Shown here piece by piece: positions 16,276-24,145 of a stretch of DNA of 35,191 nucleotides (the first letter of the stretch is position 1; every line of letters starts with the position of its first letter). The translations under genes and the position numbers were made by a program. A model generated the notes under the pieces. The model saw only the letters and a list, made by a program, of their open reading frames with translations, made no database searches and was not told the origin of the DNA. The DNA comes from Bacteroidales bacterium UBA2939 (lineage in GTDB: Bacteria; Bacteroidota; Bacteroidia; Bacteroidales; P3): the NCBI GenBank assembly GCA_002349055.1, contig DECD01000005.1, forward strand, positions 33,959-69,149. Direction: 5' to 3'.

Positions 16276-18498
16276 ATGAAACAAAAAGTTTTTTTTATCG
16301 TAGTATTGATGATAGTAATTGCAATACAGAAGGTAGCAAATGCTTACGATTTTTCAGCAGTTGCTCCAAGTGGCCAAACATTATACTACACAGTATATGG
16401 TAGTAGTGTAAGAATAACAGCACCAAACTATTCCTCTCCTTATTGGAATGACGGAGAAAAACCTAGTGGATCCCTAACAATACCTAGCAGCGTTATATTC
16501 AATGGCACAACATACAATGTTACTGAAATAGATTATAATGCTTTTGAAGGGTGCAGTGGACTTACATCGGTAACTATTCCATCAAGTATTTCTTTTATAG
16601 GCTCTATGGCCTTTATCGGTTGTGTTGGACTAACTTCAATTATTGTTGAAGACGGGAATGTTGTCTATGATAGTCGTAATAATTGCAATGCACTAATAGA
16701 AACATCGACAAATACCCTTATTCTAGGGTGTGCGAATACTGTTATACCGAATACAGTGACTTCTATTGGCTGGAATGCATTTAATGGTTGCAGTGGTTTG
16801 ACTGAAATTAACATCCCTGAATCAGTTGTCGAAATTGGTGGACACGCATTCTATAATTGTTGCAACTTGATATCAGTATTAAATGGAAACGGAATAATAA
16901 CAATTGGTCCTTATGCCTTTTATGGATGTGTCGGACTGTCGCTCTTTACCATTAGTAGTGAAGTCACTTCAATTGGGACAGGTGCTTTCCAGCTATGTAG
17001 TAGTTTGACATCCATTAATATTCCACATGGTGTCACCTCAATAAAACAGTGCACTTTTGCAAATTGTGGTGGGCTTACATCTGTTATTATTGATAGTAGT
17101 GTAACATCCATTGAAAAAAGTGCGTTTCATAGCTGTACGGGGCTAACGACAATTACAATACCGGTCAACATATCAGCAATTGGAGATATGGCATTCTGTT
17201 ATTGTAACAATCTAACAGAAATAATCTCGCTAACACATATGGTGCCAACATTAGGAAACAACACATTTCTTAACGTGAATAACAACATTCCTGTTTATGT
17301 GAAATGTAACAATATTGCAGCATATCAAACGGAAGCCGGCTGGAATCAATTTATTAACATTCAAGGAGTCTACGGATATTCTGTCAGTATAAACGAGAGT
17401 TACCATGGAAACGTGGACCTTGTACAACCCACCTGCAATAATCCCGAGGCCACCCTCACCGCTATACCCAACGAAGGCTACACCTTCGACCATTGGAGCG
17501 ACGGCAGCATCGATAACCCGCGATTACTGACCGTAACATCGGACACCATAATAGATGCATTGTTTAAACTGGCAACATATTCTGTTACAGTTGGCAACGC
17601 TCTAGGTGGAGGGACCTACACTTACGGCAGTATAGCCGTGCTAGCTGCGTTGCCGCAGGTAAATCTCCAGTTTGCTGGCTGGAGTGACGGAGAAACTGCC
17701 AATCCGCGATACATCGTGGTAACGAGCGACACCACGCTGACGGCCCTTTTCCGCGCTCCCGACACGGTGCGTGTCTACGACACCACAACGATCTACGACA
17801 CTGTGACAAACATTGTTTACGACACTATAACCAATATTGTCTATGACACTACGGTCAATGTTGTCTACGATACCGTGATTAACGTCGTCTACGACACCAC
17901 GGAGTATAACCATTACTATTACGACACCACCCGTGTCTATGACACATTGGTTGTGTACGACACCACCCGTGTCTACGACACAATGATTTACGTGAACGTC
18001 GACACCTTGCATCATTACTATTACGATACAACGAGGGTGTTTGATACATTGGTGTATATCGACACTTTGCACCACTACCACTACGACACCACATATACCA
18101 TCGACTCGCTGGTGTTCTATGATACTACGTCAATGACGCACTATGTGTTCGACACAACATGGGTATTCGATTCGACATGGGTGTTTGACTCGGTGTGGGT
18201 TTTCGATTCGGTGTACATAACGGATACGGTATATTTCTTCGACACCATCTATATCGAGGTGCCTGTACAGGGTGTCGACGGAGTGGAGACAATCAACGTC
18301 AAGGTGTATACCCACCTCAACAAGATTATTGTCGAGGGTGCCCAAGGTATGGCGGTGAGGCTGTATGATGTCACCGGTCGGTTGCTGGCTACCAAGGTCG
18401 ACGACAATCCGACGGCACATTTCTATGTCTCGACCTCCGGCACCTACCTCGTCCGTGTGGGAGACCTTCCTGCCCGCCGGGTGGTGGTGATAAGGTAA
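16276..18498 (+). CDS. Secreted leucine-rich-repeat protein with Asp-Thr stalk and type IX sorting domain
   Basis: A 740-residue modular protein. Residues 1-23 are a signal peptide. Residues about 85-335 are BspA-type leucine-rich repeats (NAFNGCSGLTEINIPESVVE and relatives). About 369-495 hold two bacterial repeat modules of the InlB-B-like type (FDHWSDGSIDNPR and FAGWSDGETANPR, each ending with SDT...ALF). Residues about 496-662 are a low-complexity stalk built on [Y/F/V/I]-D-[T/S]-[T/V/L/I/M], 24 copies. The end (VRLYDVTGRLLATKVDD, then GTYLVRVGDLPARRVVVIR) is a type IX C-terminal sorting domain, so it is probably exported and anchored on the cell surface as an adhesin-like protein. The first half of the gene is much richer in A and T than its neighbours. 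The ATG at 16276 has no clear ribosome site; transcription probably passes through the structured RNA. Confidence 0.88.
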   Translation: MKQKVFFIVVLMIVIAIQKVANAYDFSAVAPSGQTLYYTVYGSSVRITAPNYSSPYWNDGEKPSGSLTIPSSVIFNGTTYNVTEIDYNAFEGCSGLTSVTIPSSISFIGSMAFIGCVGLTSIIVEDGNVVYDSRNNCNALIETSTNTLILGCANTVIPNTVTSIGWNAFNGCSGLTEINIPESVVEIGGHAFYNCCNLISVLNGNGIITIGPYAFYGCVGLSLFTISSEVTSIGTGAFQLCSSLTSINIPHGVTSIKQCTFANCGGLTSVIIDSSVTSIEKSAFHSCTGLTTITIPVNISAIGDMAFCYCNNLTEIISLTHMVPTLGNNTFLNVNNNIPVYVKCNNIAAYQTEAGWNQFINIQGVYGYSVSINESYHGNVDLVQPTCNNPEATLTAIPNEGYTFDHWSDGSIDNPRLLTVTSDTIIDALFKLATYSVTVGNALGGGTYTYGSIAVLAALPQVNLQFAGWSDGETANPRYIVVTSDTTLTALFRAPDTVRVYDTTTIYDTVTNIVYDTITNIVYDTTVNVVYDTVINVVYDTTEYNHYYYDTTRVYDTLVVYDTTRVYDTMIYVNVDTLHHYYYDTTRVFDTLVYIDTLHHYHYDTTYTIDSLVFYDTTSMTHYVFDTTWVFDSTWVFDSVWVFDSVYITDTVYFFDTIYIEVPVQGVDGVETINVKVYTHLNKIIVEGAQGMAVRLYDVTGRLLATKVDDNPTAHFYVSTSGTYLVRVGDLPARRVVVIR

Positions 18499-18720
18499 GA
18501 TTTGTGTAATCAGTCGTTTCAAAGAACTCTCAGATGTTGAAATCTGGTGCAAAGATACGACCGGGGAAGTGCGGTCTACGAATTTTTCTGTCTCAATCAG
18601 AACTAAAAGAACGGAAAAGAAACGGTGAATTTCGCTAATTACGCGAAGCTGACGCAGGTTGTTATTTGATTTTGTATGAATTATGTTTAAATGTTAAAAT
18701 TCAGGGGGTAATTGTTAAAA
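18499..18720. other. Intergenic stretch downstream of the leucine-rich-repeat gene
   Basis: No gene seen. CAAAGATA at about 18550-18557 is a minus-strand TATCTTTG promoter box facing the 3' end of the leucine-rich-repeat gene, with no minus-strand gene to serve. No clear terminator was recognised. Confidence 0.4.
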
Positions 18721-18805
18721 AAGACGGAGTTGATACGGAGTTGACACGGAGTTGATACGGAGAAGCCTCACCCCCACCCCCTCTCCGCACTGAGAGGGGG
18801 GGATA
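18719..18805. repeat. 11-base tandem tract plus GC-rich dispersed repeat
   Basis: Three copies of GGAGTTGATAC (one with GACAC) at about 18726-18760 are followed by CCTCACCCCCACCCCCTCTC and a matching G-rich arm GAGAGGGGGG. The C-rich part is shared with 401-421 inside the phosphotransferase gene, showing a common dispersed element. Confidence 0.65.
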
Positions 18806-19024
18806 GGGAGCCGCCGGATGAAGCGGTGAGAGGTGAAAGGTGAGAGGTAAAAAGGGGGAAAAGCATCGGAACGAGGGGGTTTTTGTCAATTTTTGGGGTC
18901 TAAAAGAGCTGTTTTTTGATACAAACTGTCCCATTGTGAGGGTTGACAAAGTTGACTATAGGTGTTTTTGGACATAATAATTTATTGACTATTTGCTGTT
19001 TACGTGAAATTATCTGATTGAATT
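18806..19024. other. Intergenic sequence without recognisable gene
   Basis: Contains GGTGAGAGGTGAAAGGTGAG-type imperfect repeats near 18820-18850 and AT-rich sequence; no convincing reading frame or RNA. Confidence 0.4.
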
Positions 19025-19191
19025 CCGACAGACGACATTTCCGACAGTTTATTTTAAGGGGTATCCATTTATTCTTTTTACCTCCTTTCTTATTTATATA
19101 TATCTAATTATTAATTATTTACAAGTATTATAAAGAGGTTTTTTTGAAATTAGGGGGTACTTTTTTTAATTGTCGAACTGTCGTCTGTCGG
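19025..19191. mobile_element. MITE-like AT-rich element, copy 1
   Basis: A 167-base segment bounded by inverted repeats CCGACAGACGACA (19025-19037) and TGTCGTCTGTCGG (19179-19191), which are perfect over 13 bases and extend imperfectly inward. The interior is very AT-rich and non-coding. It shares ordered sequence blocks with the element at 19261-19406. No transposase is present, so mobility is inferred only from shape. Confidence 0.55.
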
Positions 19192-19260
19192 GAACTGGTT
19201 TACCATTTCCCTACAAGGCTTTGTTTTTCTGCTTTTTAGGGGAAAACTAATTTGCATTAT

Positions 19261-19406
19261 TTGACAGTTGACAGTTTGACAGTTTATTTTTTGAGGGGTA
19301 CAATTCCCTTCTTTTCTTATATATCTATCTGTATATTAATTAGTTATATATTATATAATATAAAGGAGGTATTGGCATGCATTTTTTTAACTGTCAAACT
19401 GTCAAA
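19261..19406. mobile_element. MITE-like AT-rich element, copy 2
   Basis: A 146-base segment with arms built of 8-base units (GACAGTTT repeated on the left, AACTGTCA repeated on the right). Blocks shared in order with copy 1: GACAGTTTATTTT, GGGGTA, TTCTTTT, ATTAATTA, TATTATA, TAAAG-AGGT and TTTTTTTAA before the right arm. The arms differ in sequence from copy 1 while the core is related. Confidence 0.55.
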
Positions 19407-19552
19407 AATGGTTTTAAAACACAACTATTCTTATTCTCTATGAGGTATTTACGAGTTCTTTTTAGAAAAGAGGCAGTCTCAGGTGGGTGTATGTGGGGCG
19501 ACCTGAAGGCCTTTTGACCAAAATGTTAAAAAAGTCCTTCGGAATAACTTTT

Positions 19553-19585
19553 TTTGCGGTGCATCGATATTTTTTCGTATCTTTG
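19553..19585 (+). promoter_or_regulatory. Promoter of atpD operon
   Basis: TTTG at 19553-19556 and TATCTTTG at 19578-19585 with a 21-base spacer. The leader of about 90 bases contains three 9-base ATCAGAAC-type repeats (19602-19628) and a CAATCA/TGATTG pair. Confidence 0.75.
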
Positions 19586-19601
19586 CACCGTTTTTATATT
19601 C

Positions 19602-19628
19602 AATCAGAACTATCAGAACCATCAGAAT
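19602..19628. repeat. 9-base tandem ATCAGAACy tract in atpD leader
   Basis: Three units: ATCAGAACT, ATCAGAACC, ATCAGAATT. It belongs to the short tandem-repeat population; here it lies in the 5' untranslated leader. Confidence 0.6.
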
Positions 19629-19681
19629 TTCTTTTTGTTCTTTTTGTTTTGATTGAGAAAGAAAAAGGAAACAATAAAAAT

Positions 19682-21184
19682 ATGGAACTGAAAGGTAAAA
19701 TATCCCAGATTATTGGCGCCGTGGTGGACGTGACGTTCCCTGACGGCGAAGCTCTTCCCGACATCTATACCGCCCTGAGCGTGAAGCGTCCCGACGGTAC
19801 CGACATCATCCTCGAATGCCAGCAGGACATCGGCGAGAACACGATGCGCTGCATCGCCATGGACTCGACCGACGGCCTGGAGCGCGGCATGGAAGTGCTC
19901 TCCCTCGGAGGCCCCATCTCGATGCCCGTGGGCGAGAATATCAACGGACGCCTGTTCAACGTCATCGGCAACACCATCGATGGTATGCCCGCCCCCGAGT
20001 GCGAGAAGCGCTACAGCATCCACCGCGACCCGCCGACGTTTGAGAGCCTCTCGACAAGCCAGGAAATCCTCTATACCGGCATCAAGGTTATCGACCTCAT
20101 CCAGCCGTTCCTGAAGGGGGGTAAGATTGGCCTCTTCGGCGGCGCCGGTGTGGGCAAGACCGTGCTTATCCAGGAACTTATCAACAATATCGCCAAGAAA
20201 TACTCCGGCATGAGCGTGTTCACCGGCGTCGGCGAGCGTACCCGCGAGGGTAACGACCTGCTGCGCGAGATGATTGAAGCCGGCGTTATCCAGTACGGCG
20301 AAGAATTCAAGAAGAGCATGGAAGAGGGCAGCTGGGACCTGAGCAAGATTGACAAGGAAGCCCTCAAGAACTCGAAGTGCACGATGGTCTTCGGCCAGAT
20401 GAACGAGACCCCCGGCGCCCGCGCCCGCGTGGCCCTGGCAGGCCTGACCCTCGCCGAATACTACCGCGACGGCGACGAGAAGACAGGCGGCCGCGACATC
20501 CTGCTGTTCATCGACAATATCTTTCGTTTCACGCAGGCCGGTTCGGAGGTGAGCGCCCTGCTGGGCCGTATGCCTTCGGCCGTGGGTTACCAGCCCACGC
20601 TGGCCACCGAGATGGGCTTGATGCAGGAGCGCATCACGAGTACCAAGCGCGGTTCCATCACCTCGGTGCAGGCCGTCTACGTGCCCGCCGACGACTTGAC
20701 CGACCCCGCCCCCGCCACCACCTTCGCCCACCTGGACGCCCAGACGGTGCTTTCGCGTAAGATTACGGAGCTCGGCATCTATCCCGCCGTCGACCCGCTG
20801 GAGTCGACCTCGCGCATCCTGTCGCCTGACGTGGTCGGCGAGGAGCACTACGAGACCGCCCAGCGCGTGAAACAGATGCTGCAACGCTACAAGGAGTTGC
20901 AGGACATCATCGCCATCCTCGGTATGGAGGAACTGGGCGAGCAGGACAAGCTCGTGGTGAGCCGCGCCCGCCGCGTGCAGCGCTTCCTCTCGCAGCCCTT
21001 CTTCGTGGCCGAGGCATTCACGGGTCTGGAAGGCCGTTTCGTGGCCATCGAGGACACCATCAAGGGCTTCAACATGATTATGAACGGCGATGTCGACTAC
21101 CTGCCCGAGCAGGCCTTCCTGATGGTCGGCACCATCGAGGAAGCCATTGAGAAAGGCGAGAAGATTTTAGCTGAAACGAAATGA
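19682..21184 (+). CDS. atpD: F-type ATP synthase subunit beta
   Basis: A 500-residue catalytic F1 subunit. Walker A is GGAGVGKTVLIQE, followed by GVGERTREGNDL; the Walker B and catalytic segment is LLFIDNIFRFTQAGSEVSAL, then GYQPTLATEMG and AVDPLESTSRIL. It makes or hydrolyses ATP at the cytoplasmic face of the inner membrane. The start ATG 19682 gives MELKGKISQIIGAVVDVTFP, the normal beta N-terminus; the longer open frame from 19487 overlaps the promoter and is not used. The stop overlaps atpC by four bases. Confidence 0.97.
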   Translation: MELKGKISQIIGAVVDVTFPDGEALPDIYTALSVKRPDGTDIILECQQDIGENTMRCIAMDSTDGLERGMEVLSLGGPISMPVGENINGRLFNVIGNTIDGMPAPECEKRYSIHRDPPTFESLSTSQEILYTGIKVIDLIQPFLKGGKIGLFGGAGVGKTVLIQELINNIAKKYSGMSVFTGVGERTREGNDLLREMIEAGVIQYGEEFKKSMEEGSWDLSKIDKEALKNSKCTMVFGQMNETPGARARVALAGLTLAEYYRDGDEKTGGRDILLFIDNIFRFTQAGSEVSALLGRMPSAVGYQPTLATEMGLMQERITSTKRGSITSVQAVYVPADDLTDPAPATTFAHLDAQTVLSRKITELGIYPAVDPLESTSRILSPDVVGEEHYETAQRVKQMLQRYKELQDIIAILGMEELGEQDKLVVSRARRVQRFLSQPFFVAEAFTGLEGRFVAIEDTIKGFNMIMNGDVDYLPEQAFLMVGTIEEAIEKGEKILAETK

Positions 21185-21417
21185 AAATCAAGATAACAAA
21201 ACCGGACAGTGTCCTGTACGAGGACGAGGCCAAGCTGGTGCAGTTGCCCGGCGTGGACGGCAAGTTCGAGATTCTGGAGAATCACGCACCCATCATCTCG
21301 GCCCTCGCCGAGGGCGAGATACGCATCGTCGGTGCCGACAATGCCGAGCAGACCTTCGCCATCCGCGGCGGCATCGTCAAAGGGCAGCAGAACGATTTGA
21401 TGCTTCTTGTGCAATGA
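21181..21417 (+). CDS. atpC: F-type ATP synthase subunit epsilon (short form)
   Basis: A 78-residue protein with the epsilon beta-sandwich: KITKPDSVLYEDEAKLVQLP, GKFEILENHAPIISAL and TFAIRGGIVK. It lacks the C-terminal helical hairpin that inhibits ATP hydrolysis in longer forms, as is common in Bacteroidota. It overlaps both atpD and the next gene as ATGA, so translational coupling is likely. The remaining ATP synthase genes do not follow. Confidence 0.92.
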   Translation: MKIKITKPDSVLYEDEAKLVQLPGVDGKFEILENHAPIISALAEGEIRIVGADNAEQTFAIRGGIVKGQQNDLMLLVQ

Positions 21418-22547
21418 CCATAGGCAACGCCCTCCTCGACGGACAGGCCGTTGACATTGTCATCAACGGTGCACAAATCGAAAGCGTTACACCTCACAGT
21501 CCATGCGCAGTCGACATTGACGCGCATGGACTTGCTGTTTTTCCGGGGCTGATGAACATGCACTCCCACGCACCGATGACCCTTTTCCGTGGCCTGGGCG
21601 ACGACCAGCCGCTGGACGTGTGGCTGAACGACTACATCTGGCCCGCCGAGCAGAAACTCACCGACGAACTGGTCTACCAGGGCACCCTTCAGGCTTGCCG
21701 CGAGATGCTGGCCAGCGGCACTACAGCCTTCAACGACATGTATTTCCGCCTGCCGTCGATGGCGCAGGCCGTGAAAGAGAGCGGCATCCGCGCCATGCTG
21801 GGACAGACGGTCTTCGGCGACGCCGAGGATATTGAAAAATTAGAAATGAGAAATGAGAAATATCCGGGTGCGGCAGCCAATTCTCATTTTTCAATTTTCA
21901 TTTCTCATTTCTCCATAGCGCCCCATTCCATCTATACCGTTTCCGAGAAGGGATTGCGACGTTGCGCTGACACTTGCAAGGAGCTAGGACTTCCCATGCA
22001 CATCCACATGAGCGAGACGCAGAAGGAGGTGGACGACTGCCTGCGGGAGCATGGCTGTCGGCCGTGGGAATATCTAGACAAACTAGGTATTCTAGATAAA
22101 CTAGGAGATAATATCATCGCCGCCCACTGCCTGCATTTGTCGGAGAACGAGATACGGCTCATCGGCAACCACCACATCACCTGCGTCCACTGCCCCAACT
22201 CGAACCTCAAGCTGGGCAGCGGCTACCGTTTCCCAATGCTAGAGCTGATGGATGCCGGAGCCACGGTGATGTTGGGCACCGACGGATCGGCGTCGAGCAA
22301 CAACCTGGACATGATTGAGGTGATGAAGACGGCAGCCCTGTTGCAGAAAGGGTGGCGCGGCGACCCCACGGTGGTTCCGGCCGACATGATTCTGCGCATG
22401 GGCACCGGCGGCCACACCGTGGCTCCCGGCCAGCCCGCCTGCCTGTTCCTCGCACCGGTGAAAAGCGTGTCCGACCTCGTCTATGCCACCCACGGCGAGA
22501 GCGTGAAGATGACCATCGTCGACGGGAAGATTGTATATAAGAAATGA
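21414..22547 (+). CDS. mtaD: MtaD-like metal-dependent amidohydrolase (adenosine-derivative deaminase)
   Basis: A 377-residue amidohydrolase resembling 5'-methylthioadenosine/S-adenosylhomocysteine deaminase. Metal ligands and active site: PGLMNMHSHAPMTLFRG (HxH), MHIHMSETQKEVD, AAHCLHL, VHCPNSNLKLGSG and MLGTDGSASSNNLD. Likely substrates are 5'-methylthioadenosine, S-adenosylhomocysteine or related purines; exact specificity is uncertain. Residues about 140-168 are an insertion encoded by an inverted pair of short repeats (21837-21915), and LDKLGI/LDKLGD at about 221-232 is an 18-base duplication. After ILRM the usual NGA..LG...G.le segment is shortened to GTGGHTVAPGQPA. It lies in the atpDC transcript. 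Confidence 0.8.
   Translation: MTIGNALLDGQAVDIVINGAQIESVTPHSPCAVDIDAHGLAVFPGLMNMHSHAPMTLFRGLGDDQPLDVWLNDYIWPAEQKLTDELVYQGTLQACREMLASGTTAFNDMYFRLPSMAQAVKESGIRAMLGQTVFGDAEDIEKLEMRNEKYPGAAANSHFSIFISHFSIAPHSIYTVSEKGLRRCADTCKELGLPMHIHMSETQKEVDDCLREHGCRPWEYLDKLGILDKLGDNIIAAHCLHLSENEIRLIGNHHITCVHCPNSNLKLGSGYRFPMLELMDAGATVMLGTDGSASSNNLDMIEVMKTAALLQKGWRGDPTVVPADMILRMGTGGHTVAPGQPACLFLAPVKSVSDLVYATHGESVKMTIVDGKIVYKK
21837..21915. repeat. Inverted short-repeat cassette inside the mtaD-like gene
   Basis: Left arm AGAAATGAGAAATGAGAAAT and right arm TTTTCATTTCTCATTTCTC are inverted copies of a 7-base unit, separated by about 35 bases. The whole cassette is read in frame. Confidence 0.75.
22073..22108. repeat. 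18-base tandem duplication rich in CTAG
   Basis: TCTAGACAAACTAGGTAT and TCTAGATAAACTAGGAGA lie head to tail in frame and encode LDKLGI and LDKLGD. CTAG-rich units recur at 15147 and 28602. Confidence 0.65.
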
Positions 22548-22575
22548 GAAATGAGAAAGGTGAAATGAGAAAATT
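22541..22575. repeat. 7-base GAAATGA tract at the start of the binding-protein gene
   Basis: GAAATGAGAAATGAGAAAGG then GAAATGAGAAA. It supplies the stop codon of the deaminase, the ATG at 22544 and a second ATG at 22565. Confidence 0.65.
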
Positions 22576-24145
22576 ATTGATTCCAATTATATTATTGTTG
22601 CTTGTGGGGTGCAACCGTCATGACCACAGCGACAAGATGATTTTCCGCTACAACGAATGCGCGAACATCACCACCCTCGACCCGGCTTTTGCCCGGGACC
22701 AGAGCACCATCTGGCCCTGCCGCCAACTCTACAACGGCCTCATCCAGCTGGATACCGCCCTGCGTGTGCAGCCCTGCATTGCCAAACGGTGGGAAATCAG
22801 CCCCGACGGATTGACATATACCTTTACCCTAAGAAACGACATCTATTTTCATAAGAACGAACTATTTGCAACCGCCGACAGCACACGTCGCGTGGTGGCC
22901 AAAGACTTCCAGTACAGCTTCTCACGCATCACCGACCCCGCTGTCATCTCTCCCGGAGCATGGATTTTCTCTGATGTGGAGCACACCGAAGCACCCAATG
23001 ACACCACGTTTGTTGTACGTCTCAAAGAACCCTTTGCTCCATTCCTTTCCATGCTGGGGATGGTCTATTGCTCGGTGGTACCGCGCGAGGTGGTGGAGCA
23101 CTACGGCAAGGACTTCCGCAACCACCCCTGCGGCACAGGCCCCTTCCAGTTCCAGTACTGGAAAGAGGGCGTGAAACTGGTATTCCGCAAAAACCCGCTC
23201 TATTTTGAGCGCGACGACGAGGGTGTCCCCCTGCCCTATCTGGACGCTGTGGCGGTGACCTTCATCGTCGACCGGCAGACCGTCTTCCTGGAGTTCATCA
23301 AAGGGAACCTCGATTTCATGAACTCGCTGGATGCCAGCTACAAGGACGAGATTCTAACCCTCGACGGGCAGCTCAAACCCAAGTATGCCGACCGTATCGA
23401 CATGGTCTCCACTCCCTTCCTCAACACCGAGTACCTGGGTTTCAACATGGAGGACAAGGGCATCCTCGGCGACCGCCGCCTGCGCCAGGCCATCAACTAC
23501 AGCTTCGACCGCCGCAAGATGATGCGCTACCTGCGCAACAATGTGGGTGCGCCGGGAGTGGGTGGGTTCATTCCCATGGGGTTGCCGGGTTACAGCGACT
23601 GCGGCTACGAGTACAATCTCGAGCGGGCCAAAGCCCTGCTGGCCGAGGTGAGGAAAGAACACGGCAAGCTGCCCAAACTGAAGCTCTCCACCACTGCCAA
23701 CTATCTGGACCTGTGCAAATATATCCAGCAGCAGCTGGGTCTTATCGGACTCGACATACAGGTCGACGTCAATCCGCCGGCGGCCCTGAGCGAGCAGGTA
23801 GCGCAGGGCAAGTGCGAGTGGTTCCGCAAGTCGTGGGTAGCCGACTATCCCGATGCCGAGAACTACCTCTCGCTCTTCTACGGTCCCAACCGTACCCCGG
23901 CAGGCCCCAACTACACACGCTTCAGCAATTCCCGCATCGATAAAATCTACAAAAAGATACGCACGGAGAACGACCCCGAGCAGAGGTTCGCCCTCTATCG
24001 CGAGATGGACAGCCTGGTCATGCAGGAAGCGCCGGTGATGGTGCTTTACTACGACCAGATTCTACACTTCACTCACAAGAATGTCCAAGGATTGCGCAGC
24101 AACGCAATGAACAACTTGGACTTACGCTTCGTGAAAATCCTTTAG
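22544..24145 (+). CDS. Oligopeptide/dipeptide-type ABC substrate-binding lipoprotein
   Basis: A 533-residue family 5 solute-binding protein (OppA/DppA-like). The N-terminus has basic residues, the core LLIPIILLLL and lipobox LVGC. Diagnostic segments are TTLDPAFARDQSTIWPCRQL, WEISPDGLTYTFTLR, VVAKDFQYSFSRITDP and LRQAINYSFDRRKMM. It probably binds peptides or similar ligands in the periplasm. No permease or ATPase genes accompany it, so it may work with components elsewhere. The start could be ATG 22544, overlapping the upstream stop, or ATG 22565; both lie in the GAAATGA repeat, and the second gives a more usual signal peptide. The 3' end overlaps the convergent LpxH-like gene by 24 bases. 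Confidence 0.88.
   Translation: MRNEKGEMRKLLIPIILLLLVGCNRHDHSDKMIFRYNECANITTLDPAFARDQSTIWPCRQLYNGLIQLDTALRVQPCIAKRWEISPDGLTYTFTLRNDIYFHKNELFATADSTRRVVAKDFQYSFSRITDPAVISPGAWIFSDVEHTEAPNDTTFVVRLKEPFAPFLSMLGMVYCSVVPREVVEHYGKDFRNHPCGTGPFQFQYWKEGVKLVFRKNPLYFERDDEGVPLPYLDAVAVTFIVDRQTVFLEFIKGNLDFMNSLDASYKDEILTLDGQLKPKYADRIDMVSTPFLNTEYLGFNMEDKGILGDRRLRQAINYSFDRRKMMRYLRNNVGAPGVGGFIPMGLPGYSDCGYEYNLERAKALLAEVRKEHGKLPKLKLSTTANYLDLCKYIQQQLGLIGLDIQVDVNPPAALSEQVAQGKCEWFRKSWVADYPDAENYLSLFYGPNRTPAGPNYTRFSNSRIDKIYKKIRTENDPEQRFALYREMDSLVMQEAPVMVLYYDQILHFTHKNVQGLRSNAMNNLDLRFVKIL

Noticed and set aside
18130..18552. A 140-codon minus-strand frame preceded by a promoter-like box
   Set aside because: It is the antisense of the Asp-Thr stalk and sorting domain; its His/Arg/Val-rich repeats mirror the sense repeats, so the box alone is reported instead.
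19252..19443. A short plus-strand frame across the second AT-rich element
   Set aside because: It starts at TTG inside the repeat arm, has no promoter box and encodes only repeat and AT-rich sequence.
19622..20884. A 420-codon minus-strand frame opposite atpD
   Set aside because: Shadow of atpD; composition and lack of any motif show it is not a gene.
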